A stretch of DNA of 64,000 nucleotides from the NCBI GenBank assembly GCA_963711465.1, contig CAVQEG010000001.1:1612001-1676000 (forward strand). The letters run 5' to 3'. Origin of the DNA: CAVQEG01 sp963711465 (GTDB lineage Bacteria > Bacteroidota > Ignavibacteria > OLB7). Positions 9,507 to 18,517 of this stretch are shown here, one piece after another. The translations under genes and the position numbers were made by a program. Positions within the stretch are counted from its first letter, which is position 1. Every line of letters starts with the position of its first letter. Below the pieces are notes generated by a model that saw only the letters and a program-made list of their open reading frames with translations, was not told where the DNA came from and ran no database searches.

Positions 9507-12443
9507 TCAGCGTCGGATGACGAGCGTTTGGGTGAAGCGTTCCCCGGACGCGGTGCGCATCCGAAGGTAGTAGACACCGGAGGGGATGTCGGCAACGTCG
9601 GCCTCGATCTGCAGCATGCCGCCCGGCAGCGGCTCGCCGTCGAGATAGCTGCGAACCAGCGTGCCCGACGCGTTGTGAAGATCGAGCGACACGGTGTCGT
9701 CGTGCGCCAGGCCGAAGCGCAGCGCCGTTTGCGAAGTACCCGGGTTCGGCGCCGGCGGCGCCAGGAACGTCCGGCGGGCGAAGCCACCGATGTTGAACGA
9801 GAGGTCGTTGCCGCACTCGTCGCTCGTACGACCATGCAACGGATCGACGGTGGTAGCCACCTCGACGAGTTCGGCGTCGAAGCCGCAGGAGTAATCGATC
9901 AGCAGCGTGTCGATGGATTCTCCGATTGCACGCGGCGTCACGCAGAGTGCCAGACCTCGCTCTTCACCCGGCTGCAGTGTGAGCGGCAGCTGCTCGGGCG
10001 GGATGGAGAATTCGACATTGCCATGCATTCGAACGCGCTCGAGCCGCATCGGCAGCAGGCCGTAGTTGGTCAGGTAGACCGAATCGCACACGCGGTCGAA
10101 GAGCTGCATCTCCTGGAAATCGAATCGCTCTCCCAGACGGATTGCCAGCTGCCGGCCGCTCTGCGAGGAAACCGCGAGCGTGAAGCCACCCACCGTGTCC
10201 TCGATCGTGCTGGTGAGTCCGACCATGTCGCGCACCGCAATGGTGTAGATGAGGTCCTGCCGCGGATCGATCCGTCGGATCACCAGACGCACCGATTTCG
10301 ACGGAAGCGACGCGGGTACGATCTCCAGCGTACCGTTGATCAGGCGGATCGGGTCGATCGCAGCCACGCCGGCGTTGAACAGACCCGGTTCACTCAGGTC
10401 GAACGACGGATCGCTCTGACACGGTTCATCGGTGCGAACGATGCTCGGCGGCATCGTGTCGACGCCACTGATCACCGGGATGGTGGCGATGGCCCGCTCG
10501 AGACAACCGTTGTCGATACCAACCTGCACATCGAACGCCGTATCGCCGGTGAAGGTGAAGCAGACTTCCACATCCCGATGCTCGCCCGGCGCCAGCTGGA
10601 TGGGGAATGTGGTCCCCACCGACAGACCGGGCCCGCTGGGCGAGATCGACAGGCGGTTGATCGTCTGCGGGTAGCGGCCGTAGTTGTACAGGGTGATCGA
10701 CCGGCAGAACTGCTGACCGTTGAGCGACGCCAGGGTGTCATAGCGGATCGGCTGCGTCTGCCCGCGCTGGATGGCGACGGTAAATCCCTTGACCGACAGC
10801 GCGACGTGACTGTCGAGTCCCGCCGTGTCGACCGCGATCAGTTCGGCAGAGCCATCCTCGAACGGATCGAGGAGATCGAGTCGGAAGCGGATCGAATCGT
10901 CGCCGGAACGGAACGGCTCGGTAACGAGCCGCACGTTGGAAGACGATGCGACTCTGAGCGACTCCATGCCGAAGTCGTGGGTACTGTCGTCATGGGCGAC
11001 GCCCGAGAGACCGCCGCAGGTGTCCTCGGCGCTGACCAGCGGTTCCTTCTGATCCTTGAACAGCGTGTCGAAGACGTATCCGCCGGGGTAGCCGTAGGAG
11101 TTGTACGGCCCGAATCCATAGACATACAGGCCGAACGGCACACGGGCATCGATGGCGTGTTCACCGGAGAGCACGCGAAGCTGCGTGAAGCTGTAGCTGG
11201 TCTTCGGAATTCTACTCCACGAGGCGAGCAGCGGTTTTCCATCGAGGCGCACAGAGCCGGTCCGTTCACTCGGAATGACAACGTTGATGAAGTGCTGTTT
11301 GAAATCGCTGCTCTGGAAGCTCTCGAAGGCGTAGGCCGAATCGAACTGCTCGCGCGAGGGGACGAGCATTTCAAATGGATCGCCGATGGAGTCGACCGCG
11401 CGTGTGATGAATCGTTCGTCGACGGTGGAATGCTGATACTGAGCGACGAGCACAGGATGGTCGGCGGTGACGAGTTTGGCGCGATCGAGCGGGATCTCGA
11501 CGAATTCGCCGGCGTTGAGCCGGGCGATCTCGGAACTGTCGACGCTGACGGCGGTGTTGTCCTCCGAGGCGAGCACGCGTGCGATGTTGGCGTCTGCGAT
11601 GGTCTTGTCGAGCTGGTAGTGCGGAAGGAGCATGGCCCGCGACTGCCAGTGCGACAGCGGGATCATCTGCTCGACGAGATGGTCGCGGCCGACGGCGTCG
11701 TTGTATGGCACGTTCGTCCGTTGATGTCCACCGTAGACGACGACCGGCTGCGTGGATTCGATTCTCGTTCCCGTCAGGTCCTCCCCGGCCTCCCCTGCCG
11801 CCTGGGCGATGTACACCTGGCCCCGCGATAGCGAGACGGTGTAGGGCTGCGTGTTCGGCCGGTCCTTGGTGCGCACCGACGGGTAGATCGTGACGGTGGT
11901 CGGCTGATTCGACGTTCCGACGATGGCCATCTCCGATGGGAAGTCGCTCTCGGATCCTCCGGAGCCGAACGGCGACGGCTGCAGCGTGTTCGGGTAACTC
12001 AGCACACGGTAGCTGCTCCCGAGCGCCTCGTCAGGAAGGGCGACGAAGGCGTCGCTGCTCCACCGCATCGTGTTGATTCCGTAGATGGAGACTTCGTCGT
12101 CGAACTCGAGGCGGACGGATCGATCGGAAATGCCCGGGTCGGGATTGTAGACAAGATCGGTGTCGAGGTCGATCCGAACGGGCGTGTTGGCGTCGGCGAT
12201 GGTGATGGTCTCGGTGCGTCCGGTGGCGGTGTAGATCAGGCGGCCCGTCGTCGGCCGTTCACAAGCGACGCTGAGCGCGAGCAGCGGTCGCAGGTCGAAC
12301 CCATTGGTGGGCATGAAGGCGATCCAGAACCCGGTACCGCGGTTGTCGAGGCGATCGCGGAGCTGCGCGCCTGCCTCCCCACGTGCCGCCATCAGCAACA
12401 CAAAAACGGTCCCTGCAAGGCAGGCGATCTCCCTTAGTCGCAT
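9507..12443 (-). CDS. IgGFc-binding-type surface protein with T9SS sorting domain (tandem paralogue)
   Basis: 978 residues. I placed the start at ATG 12443 (GGAA five bases upstream); a GTG lies directly before it. A signal peptide ends near GEAGAQ. The IgGFc-type N-terminal domain (~25-470) shows GTGFWIAFMPTNGF, SSDAFVALPDEAL, PSEMAIVGTSNQ, VYGGHQRTNVPY and GRDHLVEQMIPLSHW. Ig-like segments follow. The C-terminal T9SS sorting domain has PAPNPGTSQTALRF and IPSGVYYLRMRTASGE and ends in VIRR like its neighbour. It lies 87 bases upstream of its paralogue in the same orientation, consistent with tandem duplication and co-transcription. Confidence 0.87.
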   Translation of the reverse strand: MRLREIACLAGTVFVLLMAARGEAGAQLRDRLDNRGTGFWIAFMPTNGFDLRPLLALSVACERPTTGRLIYTATGRTETITIADANTPVRIDLDTDLVYNPDPGISDRSVRLEFDDEVSIYGINTMRWSSDAFVALPDEALGSSYRVLSYPNTLQPSPFGSGGSESDFPSEMAIVGTSNQPTTVTIYPSVRTKDRPNTQPYTVSLSRGQVYIAQAAGEAGEDLTGTRIESTQPVVVYGGHQRTNVPYNDAVGRDHLVEQMIPLSHWQSRAMLLPHYQLDKTIADANIARVLASEDNTAVSVDSSEIARLNAGEFVEIPLDRAKLVTADHPVLVAQYQHSTVDERFITRAVDSIGDPFEMLVPSREQFDSAYAFESFQSSDFKQHFINVVIPSERTGSVRLDGKPLLASWSRIPKTSYSFTQLRVLSGEHAIDARVPFGLYVYGFGPYNSYGYPGGYVFDTLFKDQKEPLVSAEDTCGGLSGVAHDDSTHDFGMESLRVASSSNVRLVTEPFRSGDDSIRFRLDLLDPFEDGSAELIAVDTAGLDSHVALSVKGFTVAIQRGQTQPIRYDTLASLNGQQFCRSITLYNYGRYPQTINRLSISPSGPGLSVGTTFPIQLAPGEHRDVEVCFTFTGDTAFDVQVGIDNGCLERAIATIPVISGVDTMPPSIVRTDEPCQSDPSFDLSEPGLFNAGVAAIDPIRLINGTLEIVPASLPSKSVRLVIRRIDPRQDLIYTIAVRDMVGLTSTIEDTVGGFTLAVSSQSGRQLAIRLGERFDFQEMQLFDRVCDSVYLTNYGLLPMRLERVRMHGNVEFSIPPEQLPLTLQPGEERGLALCVTPRAIGESIDTLLIDYSCGFDAELVEVATTVDPLHGRTSDECGNDLSFNIGGFARRTFLAPPAPNPGTSQTALRFGLAHDDTVSLDLHNASGTLVRSYLDGEPLPGGMLQIEADVADIPSGVYYLRMRTASGERFTQTLVIRR

Positions 12444-12786
12444 CACGTTTCCATCGGTCGGTTCGTAAGCTTGCGCACGTTCGTGGCGGGGGCATTGACC
12501 GGGATCAATTTGGCCGATCGTCCCTCGAATTGCAATTCACCACCGGAGCTGCGCCCGTCGTCGGTGGCCCTGCGGTCGGCTGGCGGCGGCGCTGGCGGAG
12601 CCCGACGCCAATCGCCCAGTGCCGAGATCACGAAGATATAACCCGATCGGGGGCAACCGGTTACGCCATCACCCGGCGAATCCTCGGTGCGAACCCTGAG
12701 GCCAACGTAACGTTTTGCATTCGGTCGATTTGACACCGCTCGGTAGTTTGCCCGTTGCGACAGACACCCACCCTCGTTCGACACCC
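12444..12786. other. Divergent intergenic/promoter region
   Basis: About 340 bases separate the divergent IgGFc-type gene (minus) and ABC exporter (plus). A minus-strand TATCTTCG element (12631-12638) and plus-strand TAGTTTG (12744-12750) resemble Bacteroidota -7 elements but have no well-spaced -33 partner. No gene is supported here. Confidence 0.35.
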
Positions 12787-14769
12787 ATGGCTCAACAAGA
12801 AGAAGAGATCGTTCTCGGCAAGGCGCTCGACAAGTCGTTGCTCCGGCGGCTGGTGGTCTACCTGCGGCCCTATAGGATCCACGTCTTCGGCTCGATCGCG
12901 ATGGCCATCGCCGCGGCGTTCTTCGGTGTGCTGCGACCCTACCTGACGAAGGTGTTCATCGACGCGCACCTGATGGCCGTGCCACTGCTGCGACCGATGG
13001 CACGCGCCGTGACCGCGGGCTACCTCTCCTACTACGGGCCGGCCGATGCGAAGGTAGTCGATCATGCGGTCTCGATCGGTTCGATGGGAAGCATGATGGA
13101 GGTGATCGGGCTCATCCTTCTCGTGCTGGTGCTGCAGGGAGCGCTCACCTACGCGCTGACGGTGGTCATGCAGTACGTGGGTCAGGAGACCATTCACCGG
13201 ATTCGCATCGAGCTCTTCGAGCACCTGCAGCGGCTGTCGATGCGGTTCTTCGACACCAATCCGATCGGCCGCCTGGTGACGAGAGTCACGAGCGACGTCG
13301 AGGTGCTGAATGAATTCTTCGCAAGTGGTCTGGTGATGATCGCGGCGAACATCTTCATCCTGCTCTGGATCGTGATCATGATGTTCGCCATGTCGATCGA
13401 GCTGACGTTGCTGACGCTCGTACCGCTGGCGCTGCTGCTGTGGGCCACGGCGATCTTTCGTCGCCGGGTACGCGCCGTCTACCGCGAGGTGCGCGTGCAG
13501 CTGGCCCGCATCAACGCGTTCCTGAGCGAGCACGTCACGGGAATTCAGACGGTAAAACTCTTCGCGCAGGAGCTGCGCACGCACGTGCAGTTCGAGAAGA
13601 TCAACGAGTCGTACACCGTCGCGCAGGTCCGGATGGTGTTCTACTACGCCCTGTTCTTCCCGACCGTCGACTTCCTGTCGACTCTGGCCGTGGCGTTGAT
13701 TCTGTGGTACGGCGGCGGTGCGATTCTTCAGACGGCGGTGGGCATCAACGTGGGGACGCTGCTCGGCGAGCATGCGATCACGATCGGCGTGCTCTTCGCA
13801 TTCATCCAGTACACCGAGATGTTCTTCCGACCCGCCCGTGATCTTTCGGAGAAGTACAACGTGCTTCAGAACACGATGGCGAGCTCGGAGCGAATTTTCC
13901 AGCTGCTCGACACCGAGAGCTACGCGCCGTCGGTCTACACCGCCGGAGAGCATCCGGAGCCGTTCGCCATCACCCGCGGTGCGATCGCCTTCGAGCACGT
14001 CGACTTCAGCTACGACGGAGAGCATCCGGTGCTTCGCGACGTCACCTTCAGCGTCGAACCGGGCGAGACCATCGCCATCGTCGGCGCAACCGGCGCGGGC
14101 AAGACGTCGATCATCAACATTCTGATGCGCTACTATGAGTTCCAGAACGGAACGGTGCGCGTCGACGCTCGCGACATCCGGACGATTCCGACCGAGGAGC
14201 TGCGGCGCGACATCGGGCTGGTGATGCAGGACGTGTTTCTCTTCCGGGGGACAATACTGGACAACATCACGCTGAACAACGAGCGCATATCCGACGAGCG
14301 CGCGCGGGAAGCGGCGCGGACCGTCGGTGTCAGCCGGTTCATCGAATCACTGCCCGACGACTACGCCACGCCCGTGCAGGAGCGCGGTTCGACGCTGTCG
14401 GTCGGCCAGAAGCAGCTGCTCTCCTTCGCTCGTGCCCTGGCGCACGACCCGCGCGTCCTGATTCTCGACGAGGCCACCTCGAGCGTCGACACGGAGACAG
14501 AGCAGCTCATCCAGCGGGCGATCGAGAAGCTGCTCGAGGGGCGGACGTCGATCGTGATTGCCCACAGACTCTCGACCATCCAGAACGCCGATCGAATCCT
14601 GGTGATGCATCACGGAGAGCTTCGCGAGCAGGGAACCCACGAGGAGCTGCTTGCACTGGGCGGCATTTATGCGACGCTCTACCGGTTGCAGTACAAAGTC
14701 GACGATCGCGTGTCCGACACCTCCGCCGACGGCAATGGCGCGAAGAAGGCAGCGACGCGCAGTCTGTAG
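12787..14769 (+). CDS. ABC transporter, fused permease/ATPase (MsbA-like exporter)
   Basis: 660 residues from ATG 12787; an upstream TTG would add an unconvincing proline-rich leader. The N-terminal half is a six-helix type-1 exporter domain (hydrophobic segments near residues 30-55, 105-135, 185-225, 295-345). The nucleotide-binding domain has Walker A (GATGAGKTS), a signature with V for the usual G (LSVGQKQ), Walker B (VLILDEATSSVD) and an H-loop (VIAHRLSTI). Such half-transporters dimerise and export lipids, drugs or peptides across the inner membrane. The substrate cannot be told from sequence. The gene stands alone between two minus-strand blocks. Confidence 0.93.
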   Translation: MAQQEEEIVLGKALDKSLLRRLVVYLRPYRIHVFGSIAMAIAAAFFGVLRPYLTKVFIDAHLMAVPLLRPMARAVTAGYLSYYGPADAKVVDHAVSIGSMGSMMEVIGLILLVLVLQGALTYALTVVMQYVGQETIHRIRIELFEHLQRLSMRFFDTNPIGRLVTRVTSDVEVLNEFFASGLVMIAANIFILLWIVIMMFAMSIELTLLTLVPLALLLWATAIFRRRVRAVYREVRVQLARINAFLSEHVTGIQTVKLFAQELRTHVQFEKINESYTVAQVRMVFYYALFFPTVDFLSTLAVALILWYGGGAILQTAVGINVGTLLGEHAITIGVLFAFIQYTEMFFRPARDLSEKYNVLQNTMASSERIFQLLDTESYAPSVYTAGEHPEPFAITRGAIAFEHVDFSYDGEHPVLRDVTFSVEPGETIAIVGATGAGKTSIINILMRYYEFQNGTVRVDARDIRTIPTEELRRDIGLVMQDVFLFRGTILDNITLNNERISDERAREAARTVGVSRFIESLPDDYATPVQERGSTLSVGQKQLLSFARALAHDPRVLILDEATSSVDTETEQLIQRAIEKLLEGRTSIVIAHRLSTIQNADRILVMHHGELREQGTHEELLALGGIYATLYRLQYKVDDRVSDTSADGNGAKKAATRSL

Positions 14770-14822
14770 AGCCACAGGCCGATCCATCGCAATCGAATTC
14801 GGATCTCCCTTGGAAAGAACAA

Positions 14823-14855
14823 ACGGGGCACACGCCGTGGCGGTGTGTGCCCCGT
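14823..14855. terminator. Hairpin terminator after the ABC exporter
   Basis: A perfect 11-bp inverted repeat (ACGGGGCACAC / GTGTGCCCCGT) with an 11-base loop, extended by imperfect GAACAA/TTGTTC flanks, begins 54 bases after the exporter stop. It lacks a clear T-tract, so it could act in both directions between convergent units or as an RNA 3'-end structure. Confidence 0.6.
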
Positions 14856-14916
14856 GAATTGTTCGCCTCCCACGATCGACCACCTGCGCAACGCACCGGC
14901 AGCCGACCGCTTCCAC

Positions 14917-14936
14917 CTCCCATGTGCACGTGGGAG
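14917..14936. other. Near-perfect 20-bp palindrome
   Basis: CTCCCATGTG followed by CACGTGGGAG is a palindrome with one mismatched pair. It lies about 95 bases beyond the stop of the small membrane protein gene (15030) on the minus strand. It may be a terminator stem for that operon or a protein-binding site; the sequence does not decide. Confidence 0.4.
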
Positions 14937-15029
14937 AATGGACAGCGGGAATCTATCTGAAAGCATCCCTTCGGATGCGGACCGAAACCGTCGTGAGGCA
15001 GACTCCGATGGTCGAGCGACGACCTCCTC

Positions 15030-15344
15030 TCACGCCGAACCGGTGGGCACGTCGAGGCTCCCACGGCTCGAATCCCTTCTCGATCGGCGCAATCGCACCG
15101 CTCCTGCGGACTCTCTGCGGATGCGGTCGACACCTCTGTCGACCAGCGACAGAACTGCCACCGACACCGCCGCGAGCCCGGCGAGCGCCAGCGCACCGAT
15201 GATCGCCGCGATCAGCAGCATACCGAGCGATGGATACGCCCAGCCAATGACGATGGCGACTGCCGTTGCCGCCACGATGGTCATCCAGCGGTCGATGCCT
15301 TCGTCGCCCTGCGTCCTCGACGCCGCGTCGGTGTCATGCGTCAT
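15030..15344 (-). CDS. Small two-helix membrane protein
   Basis: 104 residues. GAGG lies eight bases before ATG 15344. A polar N-terminus (~20 residues) is followed by two adjacent hydrophobic segments (~22-42 WMTIVAATAVAIVIGWAYP and ~45-68, rich in Ala/Ile/Leu) and then a strongly basic tail (RIRRESAGAVRLRRSRR). It is the last gene of the minus-strand run that includes era. No family is recognised. The predicted topology puts the basic tail in the cytoplasm. Confidence 0.65.
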   Translation of the reverse strand: MTHDTDAASRTQGDEGIDRWMTIVAATAVAIVIGWAYPSLGMLLIAAIIGALALAGLAAVSVAVLSLVDRGVDRIRRESAGAVRLRRSRRDSSRGSLDVPTGSA

Positions 15345-15435
15345 GGTGTTGACCTCGCCTGTAGAGATTGGGTACGCGATTGTGATTCAGCGGAATCCCA
15401 ACGGCGTGCCAAAACCTCATGGGGCGAGATCGAAC

Positions 15436-16140
15436 TCAGCGACGGAATTCGGGACAGTGGCGGCGGGCGCGACAGTGGCGGCACTGCACGGGACCGGGTA
15501 CGAGCGGGGCGTCTTCGACAGCGGCCGCCCGAAGCGCTGCAAAGATCTCGCGCTCGAGTTCCGCGAGTCGCGGTGCGTCGAATCGCGTCACGCTGATCGG
15601 TTGTGCAACGAGGGGCTGTACGATGGCGGCGTCGACGCTCGAGAGACTGTAGTGCCTCGACAGCAGGACGGCCTGTGCGTGCAGCTGCCGGTTGTCCGAC
15701 GGATCGGTGATGAACGATGAGCCGGTCTTGTAGTCGAGCACCAGGCCTCTGTCGCCACACACGACTGCAAGATCGACGCGGGCGGAGAAGGCAGGGCCGC
15801 CCTCGCGGTAGTGCATCCACAGCCGTTCTTCGACAAGGCGCCGTGCCTCGCTTCCGGACAGATCGAGCGATTCGATCACCTGCTCGGCAAGGGCGAGTCC
15901 GCGTCGCACCACCTCGCGCTGCGAGGCGCTGAGATCCTCCTTGGCCCTGGCTCCGGCGAGCACTTCGTGCATCCGGTTTCCCAGATCCGCCCGCGGTCCC
16001 TGACCGACCGACAGCGGAATGCCGCGCTCCATCCTCCAGCTGCCGGGACAGAGCGTGAGTCGCTCGAGTCCACTGGCGGAGGGGACGCCGCGCCGATCTT
16101 CCGAAACGAATCTGGACATTGCGGAGTGATGTAATCCCAT
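15436..16140 (-). CDS. RecB/Cas4-like PD-(D/E)XK nuclease with predicted Fe-S cysteines
   Basis: 234 residues. The start at ATG 16140 leaves four bases after the era stop; ATG 16119 is an alternative. The N-terminus has SASGLERLTLCPGSW, typical of RecB-family/DUF2800-like nucleases. Core residues include H58, E105 (VEERL), D123 and D136-x-K138 (LDYKTG), and Q152 follows (QLHAQA). Four cysteines (C31, C220, C223, C229; C-terminal CRHCRARRHC) match the iron-sulfur 'staple' of Cas4, AddB and Dna2. It is therefore probably a DNA exonuclease or end-processing enzyme. No helicase, CRISPR or other repair gene adjoins it; the neighbours are era and a small membrane protein. Confidence 0.75.
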   Translation of the reverse strand: MGLHHSAMSRFVSEDRRGVPSASGLERLTLCPGSWRMERGIPLSVGQGPRADLGNRMHEVLAGARAKEDLSASQREVVRRGLALAEQVIESLDLSGSEARRLVEERLWMHYREGGPAFSARVDLAVVCGDRGLVLDYKTGSSFITDPSDNRQLHAQAVLLSRHYSLSSVDAAIVQPLVAQPISVTRFDAPRLAELEREIFAALRAAAVEDAPLVPGPVQCRHCRARRHCPEFRR

Positions 16141-16144
16141 CGGT

Positions 16145-17050
16145 TCAGTACCCGAATCCACGAAGCCGATGTTCGCTCGACCTCCAGTCTTCGCGAACCT
16201 TGACGAAGAGCTCGAGGTAGACGGGGACCTCGAGGAACTCTTCGATCGCAGTGCGTGCGCGTGCACCGAGGCGACGCAGCGCCTCTCCACCCTTTCCGAT
16301 GATGATGCCTTTCTGTGAGGCACGCTCAACGATGATCTCGGCATGCACGTACGTCTTGTCGGGGAGCTCACGCTCGACGAATTCCACGATCGCCACCTCG
16401 ACCGAGTATGGGATTTCCTGACGATACAGCTCCAGCACCTGCTCTCGAATGAGCTCGGCGACGAAGAACCGCTGCGGTTGCTCGCTGAGCATCTCGGGAT
16501 CGTACAGTGACGGCCCGAACGGCAGTAGCGCTTCGAGCACGTCGACCAGGCGCGCGGTGTTCTCGGCGTACCGGGCGGAAACCGGGACCACTTCGCTGAA
16601 GGCACCGGACGCGGCGAAGCGTTCGATCACCGGAAGAAGCACCTTCTTGTCGGTCAGCTGGTCGACCTTGTTGAGCACCAGTACGACCGGCTTCCCGAGA
16701 TCGGTCAGATCACCGAGCGGCGTGGCCGAGAGTCGCTCCAGGTCGGGTTCGGTGGCGTCGAGCATGAGCAGGATCACATCGGCGTCGAGGAGGGCCTCCC
16801 GGACGTAGCCGACGAGCTTCTGCTGCAGCAGATACCGCGGTGTGAGGACGCCGGGCGTATCGCGGAAGATGATCTGGGCACGGTCGGTGGTGAGAATTCC
16901 GAGGATGCTCTTACGCGTCGTCTGCGGCTTGGCGGTCACGATCGAGAGCTTCGTTCCGATCACGGTATTGAGCAACGTCGATTTGCCGACGTTGGGCTCT
17001 CCGACGATCGCCACGTATCCGGTGCGAAACCGTTCGTCAGGCTGGTCCAT
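16145..17050 (-). CDS. era: GTPase Era, 16S rRNA maturation factor
   Basis: 301 residues, the usual Era length. G1 is GEPNVGKS (17-24), G2 includes KPQTTR (41-46), G3 is DTPG (64-67) and G4 is NKVD (127-130). A C-terminal KH domain carries IIIGKGGEALRRLG. Era binds the 3' end of 16S rRNA and couples small-subunit assembly to growth. It is followed after four bases by the RecB-like nuclease gene and preceded by the EnvC-like gene, all on the minus strand. Confidence 0.97.
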   Translation of the reverse strand: MDQPDERFRTGYVAIVGEPNVGKSTLLNTVIGTKLSIVTAKPQTTRKSILGILTTDRAQIIFRDTPGVLTPRYLLQQKLVGYVREALLDADVILLMLDATEPDLERLSATPLGDLTDLGKPVVLVLNKVDQLTDKKVLLPVIERFAASGAFSEVVPVSARYAENTARLVDVLEALLPFGPSLYDPEMLSEQPQRFFVAELIREQVLELYRQEIPYSVEVAIVEFVERELPDKTYVHAEIIVERASQKGIIIGKGGEALRRLGARARTAIEEFLEVPVYLELFVKVREDWRSSEHRLRGFGY

Positions 17051-17080
17051 TGCTGTTCGTTGTGTTCAAGTGCGTGGCCA

Positions 17081-18421
17081 CTACCGGAGCACCGACGTCG
17101 GATCGAGGCGGTCGCGACCGTGCCAGACTTCGAAGTGCAGGAACTCACCATCATGCGACTCGCCAACCACCCCGATGCTCTGTCCGGCTCGAACGCGCGT
17201 ACCGCGACTGACGTCGGCGGAAGCAAGGTTCGCATAGACCGTCCGATATCCGTCGTCGTGCTCGACGATCACGAGCGTTCCGTAGCTCGGCAGCCACGAG
17301 ACGAGTGACACCGTACCGTCGTCGACGCAGGTAACCACCGAACCGGTGGGTGCAGCGATGTTGATGCCCGGATTTATCGTCACCGTGTTCGTCCGGGGAT
17401 TGACGCGGCGACCATATGCCTCGACGATTCGATGTCCGGCGACGGGCCAGCGGAAGAGCGCGCGCGGAGCGTCCGGATCGTCGGCAGTTACATCGTCGGC
17501 CATCGTCGCCTCCGATCCGCTCGAGGCGCGGCTGTCCCGGACATCGCGGTTCGAGGACTCCGCCGGCGGTGCTGCGGAGGTCGAGCCTGCGTCGGAACCG
17601 CGGGAGCCCGATGGCGTTGCGGCATCGCGGGAACGCGCGGACGTGGTCGCATCGGCTCGTGACGACGCCGAAGTACTCCGTGCGTGCGCGACCATTCGGT
17701 CTATCATCCGTTCGATGCGGGACGCCTCCGCATTCTTCCGCTCGATGAGTTCGGCAAGGGACTCGCGTTGCGCCTGAGCATCGGCGAGGCGCGCGGCTTC
17801 GGCGTCCCTCTGTTCGACGAGGTCGAGAATTTCCGCACGCTTGGCACCGATCACGTGCAACTGCTGACGACGACGATCCGACAGCAGCGAGTCACGTCGT
17901 TCGATATCCGAACGTGCAGCGGTGATCTGCGTGGCACGACGCTTCTGCAGCGCGGCGTAGCGATCGAACAGCCGCTGCTTCAGCGCAAGGAGTCGGTGCT
18001 CCTCAGGCATCAGCAGCATGGTGTTCCGTGGCGTCAGAAGTCGGTGACGAAACAGGGCGCGCGAGGCGCAGGCGTAGTCGCGAAGCAGATCGTCGAGCTC
18101 CCGGTTGAGGGAGTCGCGTCCGGCCCGCAGACTGATCATCTCGTCGGCGATCGTCTGCTCGCTGCTGAGCAGGTTGCCGATCGCCGAGTCGAGCCGCGCG
18201 GCTCGAACGTCGACCGCAGCGATCCGTTCCTGCGACTGTTTCGAGGCCTCGTCGAGCGCGTTGAGTTGCCGTCGCGACTCCTCGACCGTCCTGTTGACGG
18301 CGCCGAGCTCCCGTCGGTGCTGCCGCAGATCGCCCTGCTGCGCCAGCAGAACGACGGCACCGATGGTTGACGCAAGCATTAGAAGAAATAACGGTAGGGT
18401 ACGATGCAGCCGTGACCTCAT
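17081..18421 (-). CDS. EnvC-like M23/LytM protein with degenerate active site
   Basis: 446 residues from ATG 18421, with a signal anchor (LPLFLLMLASTIGAVVLLA). Residues ~30-240 are a long coiled coil rich in Arg, Glu and Ala. A Ser/Ala-rich low-complexity linker follows, then a C-terminal LytM domain (~330-446). The catalytic motifs are altered: the HxxxD position reads NPGINI, and the YGHL position reads YANL, although LHFEVW is kept. Loss of zinc ligands is typical of amidase activators such as EnvC and NlpD, so this is more likely an activator of cell-separation amidases than a hydrolase. No ftsEX or amidase gene is in the window. Confidence 0.8.
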   Translation of the reverse strand: MRSRLHRTLPLFLLMLASTIGAVVLLAQQGDLRQHRRELGAVNRTVEESRRQLNALDEASKQSQERIAAVDVRAARLDSAIGNLLSSEQTIADEMISLRAGRDSLNRELDDLLRDYACASRALFRHRLLTPRNTMLLMPEEHRLLALKQRLFDRYAALQKRRATQITAARSDIERRDSLLSDRRRQQLHVIGAKRAEILDLVEQRDAEAARLADAQAQRESLAELIERKNAEASRIERMIDRMVAHARSTSASSRADATTSARSRDAATPSGSRGSDAGSTSAAPPAESSNRDVRDSRASSGSEATMADDVTADDPDAPRALFRWPVAGHRIVEAYGRRVNPRTNTVTINPGINIAAPTGSVVTCVDDGTVSLVSWLPSYGTLVIVEHDDGYRTVYANLASADVSRGTRVRAGQSIGVVGESHDGEFLHFEVWHGRDRLDPTSVLR

Positions 18422-18517
18422 GGGACCATGGACCTCGCAAGTGCGGTGAGACGGAGCAGTACCGATGAATATAGCCAATCACCCATCGGCCGCTCCGCCC
18501 TGCTTGAGCATGGGGAA

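Noticed and set aside
9150..11831. 893-residue plus-strand open frame
   Set aside because: It spans parts of two opposing IgGFc-type genes and the gap between them. It shows typical shadow composition and no domain.
16141..16605. Extended N-terminus for the RecB-like nuclease
   Set aside because: The longer open frame overlaps era in another frame and has no similarity to the nuclease family. The start was placed at 16140.
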